Of a stretch of DNA of 64,000 nt, positions 7,726 to 15,310 are shown piece after piece. The DNA lies in contig NZ_JAZHRR010000001.1 of the NCBI RefSeq assembly GCF_036924515.1, positions 2,761,001-2,825,000 on the forward strand, in the 5' to 3' direction. The notes under the pieces are model-generated. The model searched no databases, had not been told where the DNA came from, and worked only from the letters and a program-made list of their open reading frames with translations. The stretch comes from Bradyrhizobium sp. AZCC 1610. GTDB taxonomy: Bacteria > Pseudomonadota > Alphaproteobacteria > Rhizobiales > Xanthobacteraceae. Position 1 is the first letter of the stretch. Each line of letters starts with the position of its first letter. A program made the position numbers and the translations under genes.

Positions 7726-8430
7726 TTGCTGAATGGGCTCTACAAGGTCGAGTATGGCGTGAACGACGCGTTCGGCCGCAGCATCATGTGCATGCACAAT
7801 GGCAAGCTGCTGGGCGGTAATTCGGCCTTTGCCCATCTCGGCACCTATCAGGAGAGCGGCGAAGAGATTGTCGGCGAGGTCATCACCCAGCGCCACAATG
7901 ACGATCCCTACTACAAGCCGCTGATGGACACCGACGTCGCCGTCATCAGCGTGCGAGGCAAGCTGCAAGGCGACAAGATTCGTTTTGAAGGCAGCGCCGC
8001 GCCGCGGCCCGGCGCTCTGTTCTGGGCCGAGCTGACGCGGCTCGACGACGAGGGATTGCCGCCGGTCGGCACCGTCGGGCAGGGCGGCATCGTCAACGGG
8101 CTCTATTCCCTCCATCTCCGCGCGCTTGACGGTATCGACGCGGGTCTATCGGGCGTCATGCTGCTATTGGACGGCCGCATCCTCGGCGGTGACGCCTTCT
8201 TCTATTACCTCGGCGCCTATTCCTCGGCTGACGGCCGCTGGAAGGGCGAGATCCTCAACCAGGAGCACACGCCGGCGAAAGGCGAAAACCCCGTGTTCGG
8301 CGGCCATGAGGTGGGCATCGGCTTTGCCGGCACCTGCGACGAGGCGGGCGCCGAACTCGAAGCCATTGCGCTGGCGGGCAAGCGCAGCCTGCGGCTGGCG
8401 GCCACGCTGAAACTGATGCGGCCGGCTTAG
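7726..8430 (+). CDS. Tandem GrlR-like protein, paralogue 2
   Basis: A 234-residue protein collinear with the one at 5506. Unit 1 carries NGLYKVEYGV and LLGGNSAFAHLGTY; unit 2 carries NGLYSLHLRALDG, GRILGGDAFFYYLGAY and the EILNQEHTP segment shared with the paralogue. It has no ATG near the conserved start, and the TTG at 7726 aligns with the TTG start of paralogue 1. A second TTG lies one codon upstream. The last residues of the gene overlap by 4 bases the end of the leftward gene at 8427. Two GrlR-like domains per chain suggest an intramolecular version of the GrlR dimer (inference). Confidence 0.7.
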   Translation: MLNGLYKVEYGVNDAFGRSIMCMHNGKLLGGNSAFAHLGTYQESGEEIVGEVITQRHNDDPYYKPLMDTDVAVISVRGKLQGDKIRFEGSAAPRPGALFWAELTRLDDEGLPPVGTVGQGGIVNGLYSLHLRALDGIDAGLSGVMLLLDGRILGGDAFFYYLGAYSSADGRWKGEILNQEHTPAKGENPVFGGHEVGIGFAGTCDEAGAELEAIALAGKRSLRLAATLKLMRPA

Positions 8431-8627
8431 GTTCGCTTGCGCTGCGCGAAAAACCACGCGGCAATGGCGACGGGCGCGCCAACGGCGAGCCAGGAAAAAT
8501 AGCGGCCGGCGCCTTCGGAGAGTAGCGCTGTCAATAGCCCCGCGATCGAGAGCACGCCGAGCAGGAGCGGGCCGCCATACACAGTCCACCAATTGCCACT
8601 GGATCGCGGTTTGCGTGCAGCGGTCAT
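8427..8627 (-). CDS. Small membrane protein of the iron-uptake operon
   Basis: A 66-residue protein with two hydrophobic helices (about 18-36 and 43-60) and a basic tail. Its ATG overlaps the stop of the PepSY gene (ATGA, 8624-8627), so it is probably translationally coupled and part of the receptor-PepSY operon. The frame extends upstream but the overlap fixes the start. The family was not recognised; small helpers of this sort accompany PepSY reductases. Confidence 0.65.
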   Translation of the reverse strand: MTAARKPRSSGNWWTVYGGPLLLGVLSIAGLLTALLSEGAGRYFSWLAVGAPVAIAAWFFAQRKRT

Positions 8628-9757
8628 TCGGACGGCTGTAACGAAGGTTGCCCCACGATGGCGTGGCTGCGGTGCTTGCGGCGTTTGACGATCCATAGAT
8701 AGAGCCCGCTGCCGATCACGACGATGGTCATGATATCGAGCAGCGCCCAGATGATCTTCAGCGGCATGCCGCCATAGTCGCCGAAATGCAGCGGCTGCGA
8801 GACCAGGAGCGCCTTGAGATAGACGGGAAGGTCGCGCGCATCGGACACTTCTCCGGTTTCGCCATCCAGCAGCACCGGCTTGAGCAGCCGCGATGTCAGC
8901 GGCGTGTCGCCGCGCATGAAGACGGCGAAATGATGCGAGCTCGTGAACGGCGTGCCCGGAAAGGCGGCGAACGAGACATTCATGTCGGGCGCGGTTTTGC
9001 GCGCCTTATCGAGCGTTGCGTCAAGCGAGGCCAGATGCACCGGCGGCGGCTTGCCCGCATAGGGCTTGACCATGTCAGCGAGTTCGGTAGCCTTCCACTG
9101 GCTCAGCATTATCTCGGCGAGCGTATTAATGACGCCGGTGGCGCCGACCACTAGCGCCCATGCGATGGTTATGGCGCCCAAAAGATTGTGCCAGTCGAAC
9201 CAGGCAATACGGCGCGACTTGTCCCTCAGCGTGCCAAAGCTCAGGCGGCGCGTGAACGGCCAGTACAGCACGACGCCGGAGATGATCGCGACCAGGAACA
9301 GGAATCCCATCGCGCCGAGGAACAGCTTGCCGGGCTGGCCCGCAAACATGTCGACGTGGAGTTTCAGGAATATCAGCATCGGGCCGCCACCGACCGAGCC
9401 GAGCGGCTTGGCGGTGTGTGCATCGTACGCCCTGAGCGTCGCCGCATCCGGGTCGCCGTCAACCTTGTTGTTGGTGAAGGCGATCACCGTGTTCGGTTCG
9501 TCCTTGTCCCACAGAATATACTGCAGGACGCGGCCGGAATCGTGCGCAAGCGCCGTGCGGGCGATCTCGTCAATGCTCTGTTTCACGGCACCCGGCCGGG
9601 CGATCTCGGGCTTCGGATCGTAGCCGAGCAGCTCGTCGATCTCGTGATGGAAGATCAGCGGCAGGCCGGTGACGCACAACAGCAGCAGGAACAGCGTCGA
9701 TATCAGGCTGCTCCAGGTGTGAACTACCGACCAGATGCGAACGGTTCTGGCTTTCAG
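8624..9757 (-). CDS. PepSY-associated inner-membrane protein (FegB-like), probable CTG start
   Basis: A 377-residue membrane protein of the PepSY_TM family. Helix 1 is followed by a periplasmic PepSY region, then TM segments around LFLGAMGFLFLVAIISGVVLYW, FDWHNLLGAITIAWALVVG, and a C-terminal helix before IVKRRKH. Such proteins are thought to reduce ferric siderophores, and the order receptor-PepSY resembles Bradyrhizobium fegAB. The first in-frame stop upstream is the receptor's own; no ATG, GTG or TTG gives a full N-terminus, but CTG at 9757 is 5 bases after AGGAGG and restores the expected KARTVRIWSVVHTWSS start. Confidence 0.75.
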   Translation of the reverse strand: MKARTVRIWSVVHTWSSLISTLFLLLLCVTGLPLIFHHEIDELLGYDPKPEIARPGAVKQSIDEIARTALAHDSGRVLQYILWDKDEPNTVIAFTNNKVDGDPDAATLRAYDAHTAKPLGSVGGGPMLIFLKLHVDMFAGQPGKLFLGAMGFLFLVAIISGVVLYWPFTRRLSFGTLRDKSRRIAWFDWHNLLGAITIAWALVVGATGVINTLAEIMLSQWKATELADMVKPYAGKPPPVHLASLDATLDKARKTAPDMNVSFAAFPGTPFTSSHHFAVFMRGDTPLTSRLLKPVLLDGETGEVSDARDLPVYLKALLVSQPLHFGDYGGMPLKIIWALLDIMTIVVIGSGLYLWIVKRRKHRSHAIVGQPSLQPSE

Positions 9758-9784
9758 TGCTGCCTCCTGCCGACTACGCCCGCG

Positions 9785-12052
9785 CTACCATTTGTACGAC
9801 AGGCTCGCCGTCGCCCGGCGCCGATCGCCATAGAAGCAGGCGTTCGCCGACGAACAGTTCGCCACATAGATCGTGTCGGCGACGTTGATGACGTTGAGCG
9901 CCGCGCGCCAGTTCTGCCATTCGTAGTGGATGGCGGCATCGCCGAGCACAACGGAGGGAACGGGCTTCGTGTTGAGATTGTCGGCAAAGGAGCCGCCGAT
10001 ATAGCGCACGCCCCCGCCCAAGCCGAATCCAGTCAATGGACCGCTCTGGAAAGTGTAGTCGACCCAGCCCGAGGTGAGTGTCCGGGGCGTAGCGGTCGGG
10101 ACTTTGCCAATCAGCGCCGGATCCAGATCCTTGCTGACGAACAAATCGTAGCTCGTGAACGCGCCGATCAGCTTGAGTCCGGGCATCGGATTGGCGACGG
10201 CCTCCAGCTCAATACCGCGTGAGGTCCACTCGCCGTTCTGCATTTGTTGATTCGGAGGCACACTATTTGGATCGGTCGTGAGTACATTCTGACGCTTCAA
10301 ATCGAACAGCGCGATTCCGAAATGACCGTTGAAGCCATTGGGCTGAAACTTCAATCCGATCTCGGTCTGCTTACCCGTCTCCGGCAACAGCAGTTGCTGC
10401 GCTGAATTGAGGCCAATGACCGGATTGTAACTGGTGGCGTAAGAGATGTAGGGCGCAAGGCCGAAATCGAAATTATAGATCAGTCCAGCGCGGCCACTGA
10501 ATTGGCTGTCTTCGCGGCTCTGTCCAAGCCCGATGTGATTGTCGTTCGTGGTTGCAACCCAGTCGTTGCGGCCGCTCAGCACCAGGGTAAAGCGGCCGAG
10601 CTTGATCTGATCCTGCAGATAGATGCCGGCCTGTTTCTGCGTCAGCGTTGCGTCCTGGTACGGTGTACCGTTGAATCGCGCTGTGGGCGTATACACCGGA
10701 TTCAACAGATTCAGCGGCGTGGCGGCGCCGAATCCCTGCCAGTCGCCGATGCTGTAATGCTTGAGGTCGAGACCGAACAGCGCAGTGTGCCGGAGAATGC
10801 CGGTGTTGAAGCGGTATTCGAGTTGACTGTCGAGGTTGCCTTGATTGGCGATGCCGTGGGTGAGGAAATTGCCGCGCGCCAGAGACGCTGTAGCGGGGTC
10901 CCCGTTGACATAACCGAGACCATACAACGTCGAGAGGGTGACGTCGACATGGGCGAAACGGGCGTTCTGGCGGAAGGTCACGTCGTCAGAGAGATTGCGC
11001 TCGAACTGGTAACCGAGCATTTCCTGCTCGCGCTTGAACGTATCGACGCTGGGATCGCTGGCGAACAGGCTGGTCGGAATCCGACCCCATGGCGCGGCGG
11101 TGACAGTACCGACATAGGGCAGGAAGTTGAGGCTGCGGGTCTCGTACTTCGAGGCGGACGCCAGCACGGTGAAGGTGGTATCGGCGTCGGGCTTCCAGGT
11201 CAGCGACGGCGCGATGAAGTAGTTATTGTTGGGCGTGAAATCGACCTGGGTGCCGCCGTTCTGGATCTGGCCGACCACACGGTAGAACAGCTTGCCGTTT
11301 TCGGGCGCGGTTGCGACCGGGCCGCCGAAATCAAACCCCAGATAAGCATTGCCGAAATTATTGACGCCGGTCTCGAGATAGCGGATCGGCTCCGCCGGAG
11401 GCGTCTTGCTGACCGCGTTCACGATGCCGCTGGGGCTGGAGCCGCCATACAGCACGGCGGAGGGACCGCGCAGTACCTCGACGCGGGCGAGATTGAACGG
11501 CTGCAGCTTCCAGCTCGCATAAGATGTGTAGAAGAGCTGTAATCCATCGAGGAACAGGCCGACGTCCTCCGACTTGAATCCGCGGATCAGGAACCAGTCG
11601 TTGCGGTTGTCGGCACCGAACGTTCCGGCGAGAACGCCCGGCGTGTAGCGCAGGATCTCGTCGAACTTGCCCGGTTTCTGGTCGCGAATCTGTTCGCTGC
11701 CGATCACCGACAGCGACTGCGGCGTCTCCATGATGGGGGTATTGGTCTTGGTGCCCGCCATCGAGCGGCCGGCGACGTAACCCTGGACCGCGCCGCGCGG
11801 ATTCTCGACGACGGTAGTGCTCTCGCGTTGTGTTGGCGGCTTATTCGATTGCGCCGTCTGCGTTGCACGCCGCGCTTGGCGCCGCTCCGGCGACGCCGCG
11901 CGGCGGCGGGCCTCCGGGGCTCCGACGACGACGGGAGGCAGCGACTGTGCGCCGGGTTGCGACGAAGATTGCGCGAACGGCGCCTGCGGCCACAATACCA
12001 ATACGGACGCCGTCGCCGACGCGGCGATCCGCAACAAATCACGAGACTTCAC
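9785..12052 (-). CDS. TonB-dependent siderophore receptor (FegA/FhuA-like)
   Basis: A 755-residue outer-membrane receptor. A GTG at 12052 gives a clean signal peptide (VKSRDLLRIAAS to PFAQ); the frame upstream to 12247 is not signal-like. After a Pro/Arg-rich linker comes the plug domain with TPQSLSVIGSEQI, VEVLRGPSAVLYGGSSPSGIVN, then a 22-strand barrel ending in the aromatic terminus LSYKW. Iron-siderophore complexes are taken up with energy from TonB. The nearest classes are ferrichrome-type hydroxamate receptors. It heads an operon with the PepSY protein 27 bases downstream, and an ICE-like motif lies about 100 bases upstream, implying iron control. Confidence 0.92.
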   Translation of the reverse strand: MKSRDLLRIAASATASVLVLWPQAPFAQSSSQPGAQSLPPVVVGAPEARRRAASPERRQARRATQTAQSNKPPTQRESTTVVENPRGAVQGYVAGRSMAGTKTNTPIMETPQSLSVIGSEQIRDQKPGKFDEILRYTPGVLAGTFGADNRNDWFLIRGFKSEDVGLFLDGLQLFYTSYASWKLQPFNLARVEVLRGPSAVLYGGSSPSGIVNAVSKTPPAEPIRYLETGVNNFGNAYLGFDFGGPVATAPENGKLFYRVVGQIQNGGTQVDFTPNNNYFIAPSLTWKPDADTTFTVLASASKYETRSLNFLPYVGTVTAAPWGRIPTSLFASDPSVDTFKREQEMLGYQFERNLSDDVTFRQNARFAHVDVTLSTLYGLGYVNGDPATASLARGNFLTHGIANQGNLDSQLEYRFNTGILRHTALFGLDLKHYSIGDWQGFGAATPLNLLNPVYTPTARFNGTPYQDATLTQKQAGIYLQDQIKLGRFTLVLSGRNDWVATTNDNHIGLGQSREDSQFSGRAGLIYNFDFGLAPYISYATSYNPVIGLNSAQQLLLPETGKQTEIGLKFQPNGFNGHFGIALFDLKRQNVLTTDPNSVPPNQQMQNGEWTSRGIELEAVANPMPGLKLIGAFTSYDLFVSKDLDPALIGKVPTATPRTLTSGWVDYTFQSGPLTGFGLGGGVRYIGGSFADNLNTKPVPSVVLGDAAIHYEWQNWRAALNVINVADTIYVANCSSANACFYGDRRRATASLSYKW

Positions 12053-12146
12053 AACGTTACCCCAACCTGCGAGCACTTCGTCGCGCCCTCTGCCAAATTC
12101 AGCAGCGCAACGCTCGGACGCATACGCGAGGGAGGGGCGTTTCTCT

Positions 12147-12163
12147 AATAGAAACGTTCTTAG
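12147..12163. promoter_or_regulatory. Irr/ICE-like iron-control motif
   Basis: AATAGAA-ACG-TTCTTAG fits the iron control element TTTAGAA-N3-TTCTAAA at 10 of 14 arm positions with the same spacing. It sits upstream of the TonB receptor. In Bradyrhizobium, Irr acts on such sites. Confidence 0.5.
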
Positions 12164-12328
12164 AGCGACTCCAAAAATGTATGCAAGCGATTGCACAGCG
12201 CAGCATCGACACGCAGCGCGGCACAGACGTTCGAAGTCGAAATACATCTCGCGGCCTGCCCATCAGGCTAGTTCCCGAACGCCATCCGAACTCCCAGATT
12301 GGATTCAACCAATCCAGGAGTTCCCGTC

Positions 12329-13204
12329 ATGACCGAGCCGACCGCAGCCATCCTCACCTCGTTCTCCTCCGCCCTTGCCGATGTCGTTGCCCGAACGACG
12401 CCCGCGATCGTTTCGGTGCATTCGCACCGCTTACGGGCCTCGGGATTCGTCTGGAAACCCGGCCTGATCGTGACGGCTGACGAGGCGTTGGCCGACGAAG
12501 GCGAAGTCTCGATCAAGTTCGCCGACGGAACGGCGCGGCCGGCCAGCATCGCGGGCCGCGACCACACGAGCGATATCGCCCTGCTGCGATTCGATGCCAG
12601 GGATATGGCGCCCGTCGTACTGTCGTCGGCTGTTCCAGACCTCGGCTCGCTGTCGGTCGTGGTTGCCGCCGAGCACGGCGTGCCCACGGCAGCGCTTGGT
12701 GCGGTGTCGCTGGTCGGCAGAAGCTGGCGCAGCCTTCGCGGCGGCGAGATCGACGCCAGGATCGAACTCGACGTGCGGCTGCGCCCCAGCCACGAGGGAG
12801 GTCTCGCGGTCAATGCCTCCGGCGAAGCGATGGGCATGGCTGTCCAGGGGGTGCGACGCGTTCTTGTCATTCCCGGCGCGACGATCGGCCGGATCGCAGG
12901 AAGACTTGAAACCCATGGCCGGATCGCACGGGGCTATCTCGGCGTTGGGCTGCAACCCGTCAAGCTCGACGATGGCGTCGGCGCCATGGTGATGAGTGTC
13001 GACAAGTCGGGCCCTTCGGCCGCCGCCGGTATCCGGCAAGGCGATATTATCGTCGGCTGGAACGACGAGAACCTCTCCAGCGTACGCTCGTTGCTTCGAG
13101 CACTCGGGCCGGACAGCGTCGGCTCGGTGGTTGACGTCGAGATTCGGCGCGGCGGCGAACCGGTGCGGGTCAAGCTAACGATCGGCGAAAGGGCGGACGC
13201 GTGA
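12329..13204 (+). CDS. HtrA/DegP-like protein lacking the catalytic residues, with PDZ domain
   Basis: A 291-residue protein with a trypsin-fold region (1-195) and a C-terminal PDZ domain (about 200-285, RGYLGVGLQPV and GIRQGDIIVGWN). Only the catalytic Asp equivalent survives (SDIALL, Asp82). The His position reads VTADEAL (48-54, His to Glu52), and the GNSGGP serine loop reads SHEGGLAVN (154-162). It also has no signal peptide. So it should be an inactive cytosolic binding protein. AGGAG precedes the ATG at 12329. Its stop overlaps the GTG of the LuxR-type gene, so the two are cotranslated. Confidence 0.8.
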   Translation: MTEPTAAILTSFSSALADVVARTTPAIVSVHSHRLRASGFVWKPGLIVTADEALADEGEVSIKFADGTARPASIAGRDHTSDIALLRFDARDMAPVVLSSAVPDLGSLSVVVAAEHGVPTAALGAVSLVGRSWRSLRGGEIDARIELDVRLRPSHEGGLAVNASGEAMGMAVQGVRRVLVIPGATIGRIAGRLETHGRIARGYLGVGLQPVKLDDGVGAMVMSVDKSGPSAAAGIRQGDIIVGWNDENLSSVRSLLRALGPDSVGSVVDVEIRRGGEPVRVKLTIGERADA

Positions 13205-13578
13205 GCGAGGAGGTTGCACCGGTCGTTGTGGTCGCCATCGAAATTTCCGATCCGGAGCTGGCGGACCGGCTTGCGTCGCTGCTCGGCGGCGTTGCCGGTA
13301 TTCGCCTCGTGACGCCGGGGGAGGCCGCCGCGGTCGCGCTCGTGTCACGTGAGGCGCGAGCCGCGCTTGAGCCGGCTGATGTCGAACTTACGCCGCGCGA
13401 ACGCGATGTGCTCGCGCTGATGGCGGAAGGCGCATCGAACAAGGCTATTGCGAGACAACTTGGAATATCCGTTCACACGGCCAAATTTCACGTCGGCTCG
13501 CTGCTCGACAAGCTCGACGCCACCGGCCGAACCGATGCCGTGGCGCACGCGGCGCGAATCGGAGTGATCAACTTGTAA
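13201..13578 (+). CDS. Short LuxR-type HTH regulator
   Basis: A 125-residue protein. The C-terminal half (about 62-122) is a LuxR/FixJ four-helix DNA-binding domain with LTPRERDVLALMAEGASNKAIA and HTAKFHVGSLLDKL. The N-terminal 55 residues look like a shortened receiver (VVVVAIEISDPELADRLASLL) without the phospho-acceptor Asp region, so phosphorylation is unlikely. It begins with GTG overlapping the stop of the HtrA-like gene (13201-13204). The tight coupling suggests that the PDZ protein modulates this regulator; that is inference. Confidence 0.85.
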   Translation: MSEEVAPVVVVAIEISDPELADRLASLLGGVAGIRLVTPGEAAAVALVSREARAALEPADVELTPRERDVLALMAEGASNKAIARQLGISVHTAKFHVGSLLDKLDATGRTDAVAHAARIGVINL

Positions 13579-13605
13579 CGCCGCGCCCGCCAGCCACATC
13601 TCGCC

Positions 13606-13830
13606 CTATCCGCGGCCCTTGTTGGCGGCGTGGTCTTTCAACTGTTCGGTTTGGGTCCACTTGCTGTCTTGACCCCGATCTCGGGAGTGCTCGGTTTTGT
13701 CGCGGTTTGAGAGCACCATGTTGTCGCCGATCAGGTCGTTCTGAACGTCAGTCATGCCACCGGTCCCCGCGCCCTTGCCCTTCGCTCCGGGCCCGAGATG
13801 CTTGCCGTCTCCATGTGCTCCACGTGTCAT
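13606..13830 (-). CDS. Small hydrophilic conserved hypothetical protein
   Basis: A 74-residue, Gly/Lys/Asp-rich, probably disordered protein (MTRGAHGDGKHLGPGAKG at the start; KWTQTEQLKDHAANKGRG at the end). It has no Cys, membrane helix or recognised domain. It lies just downstream of another hydrophilic hypothetical protein read in the same direction (gap 12 bases), so the two form an operon. Such stress-protein-like sequences are common in Bradyrhizobium; the role is unknown. Confidence 0.55.
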   Translation of the reverse strand: MTRGAHGDGKHLGPGAKGKGAGTGGMTDVQNDLIGDNMVLSNRDKTEHSRDRGQDSKWTQTEQLKDHAANKGRG

Positions 13831-13842
13831 GATTTCTAATCC

Positions 13843-14343
13843 CTATGGCTTTTGAGGCTTATGGCCCGACTGCCCCGGATGATTGTGCTTGTTGTGCTGG
13901 CTTTCCTGGTTGAGGCCGGCGCGGCTCACCGCAAACTCCGATTGGCGCCCGCCGCGCTTTGCGGCTTTTGCGCCGCCATCGTGTTGGGTGCGCGCAATCT
14001 CCTGCTGAATCTGCCTCGCATCGGGCACATCAGGCTTCCGTTCAAGGATGCGCAGTTGCTGCTCGTGCGTCATCTTTCCCTGCAGCGCCATTTTCCGTGG
14101 GCCGCTGTCTCGATCGTCTTGTGGCGGTCCGCGGCGCCTGTGGCGAACCTCAGCTTTGTCGATACCGCCCTGCGGATTGGTGTCATTCTCTATATCGCCC
14201 TCGAAGGTGTTGGCGCCTTCGAACTCCTCCAATTCGTCTGATGTTACCTGCGCCATCGTCGTTCCCTTCGATCCGCCGATCAGCGGATTGCGATAGAGAT
14301 CGACGTTGGTCGGTCTGTTCAGTTTCACGTGCTTGGTACTCAT
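13843..14343 (-). CDS. Hydrophilic conserved hypothetical protein
   Basis: A 166-residue hydrophilic protein with a short N-terminal segment MSTKHVKLNRPTNVDLYRNP, an acidic stretch (DELEEFEGANTFEGDIEND), an amphipathic region KMTHEQQLRILERKP and a Gln/His-rich tail. It is predicted to be largely disordered. A second ATG (MAQVTSDELEEF) could be an alternative start. Its ATG overlaps the stop of a broken small frame upstream (14340-14522), suggesting that the region was once a longer operon. Function unknown. Confidence 0.55.
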   Translation of the reverse strand: MSTKHVKLNRPTNVDLYRNPLIGGSKGTTMAQVTSDELEEFEGANTFEGDIENDTNPQGGIDKAEVRHRRRGPPQDDRDSGPRKMALQGKMTHEQQLRILERKPDVPDARQIQQEIARTQHDGGAKAAKRGGRQSEFAVSRAGLNQESQHNKHNHPGQSGHKPQKP

Positions 14344-14522
14344 GGCGTGCCCTTCGTAGCTGGATGAGCGCCGCCGCCCTTTCGTTCCGCGTGGTGAGTA
14401 TGATGGGTATCGTGCTCACCGCCACCGCCCGACACTTCCGGGCCTCGTGGGTATTGCCGGATTTAGATCACCGGTACCTTGTGGCTTTGATTATCGGGCG
14501 GAACGGGCGGAGGCTTTGTCAT
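14340..14522 (-). pseudogene. Possible interrupted small gene
   Basis: One frame gives MTKPPPVPPDNQSHKVPVI, then a TAA, and then continues as a Gly/His-rich segment (SGGGGEHDTHHTHH) to a TGA overlapping the ATG of the next gene in the ATGA manner. The overlap argues that the C-terminal part was once translated. It may be one broken gene or chance. Nothing else is seen in 14344-14621. Confidence 0.25.
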
Positions 14523-14621
14523 TGCTTGGCTCTGTTGTTGCTTGGTTTTGTGCCAACAAGACAACGCGCAGTGGATGCGAGGGTTCTTGTCGATTCGCGG
14601 AACCGTAATCACATTCCCACG

Positions 14622-15071
14622 TCAAGCGGCCGAGGAAACCTGGTTGTTGGCGGGCCACAACGCCTGAACCTCTTCGGGGAGTGCGTGCCGGACCTTCTCG
14701 ACCTGATGGGGATCGACATGGTGGTTCAGAACCCGAAACACTGCGCGCACCGCATTATCGGCGCCCACTGGTTTCACGGAACTCAGTTCTGCTGCAACGA
14801 TCGAGAGAAATTCGTCTGCCGATCGCCATGCCTTCGGCGTTTCACTCGGCCGCCATTGGTCATAGTAGATGCCGCGCACCAACAGCGGCAGCTGCGCGCC
14901 AAGATGTGCGGCGAGATTGGCCGGAACCCGGTCGCGAATGGTTCGCAGCACGGTGCCCAATACATGCCACGCCAGCTTCCGATCGCGCGGCAGCGTTTCC
15001 ATCATTTCGTCCAACCATGTGTTGGTGATTTGGAGCGTTCTGTCGAATACTTCCAGGCCTGTTGCACTCAT
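14622..15071 (-). CDS. DUF2267 domain-containing protein
   Basis: A 149-residue soluble protein matching DUF2267: LQITNTWLDEMMETL at the start, the helix pair AWHVLGTVLRTIRDRVPANLAAHLGAQLPLLVRGIYYDQW in the centre, and a C-terminal helix region HHVDPHQVEKVRHALPEEVQALWP. The ATG at 15071 is preceded by GGAG; an open frame extends to 15254 without such a site. The family is all-helical, often found near stress and low-oxygen genes in rhizobia, with no proven biochemical role. Confidence 0.8.
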   Translation of the reverse strand: MSATGLEVFDRTLQITNTWLDEMMETLPRDRKLAWHVLGTVLRTIRDRVPANLAAHLGAQLPLLVRGIYYDQWRPSETPKAWRSADEFLSIVAAELSSVKPVGADNAVRAVFRVLNHHVDPHQVEKVRHALPEEVQALWPANNQVSSAA

Positions 15072-15310
15072 GGAACTACTCCGTCCTTCAATTGGAGATA
15101 ACGAAGTAACGAGGTTTCCTCTGATCGGTTCGCGACGCTCGAAGGTTTGCCGCGACCGCTTCTGGCATCGGAAGCTGCAGTTGCGGACATAATAGCCCAC
15201 GCCTACCGGTAGAATGATCGCTCCGCATGGTGCTATTCGGAACCGCTTCCACAAGCGCGCCGGATGTCCTAAGCAGCGGGCCGCAACGATTTCCTCCTTT
15301 TCAGGCCCCT

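Noticed and set aside
10502..11542. 346-codon frame antisense to the TonB receptor
   Set aside because: Mirror frame of the receptor barrel, no start signal or domain.
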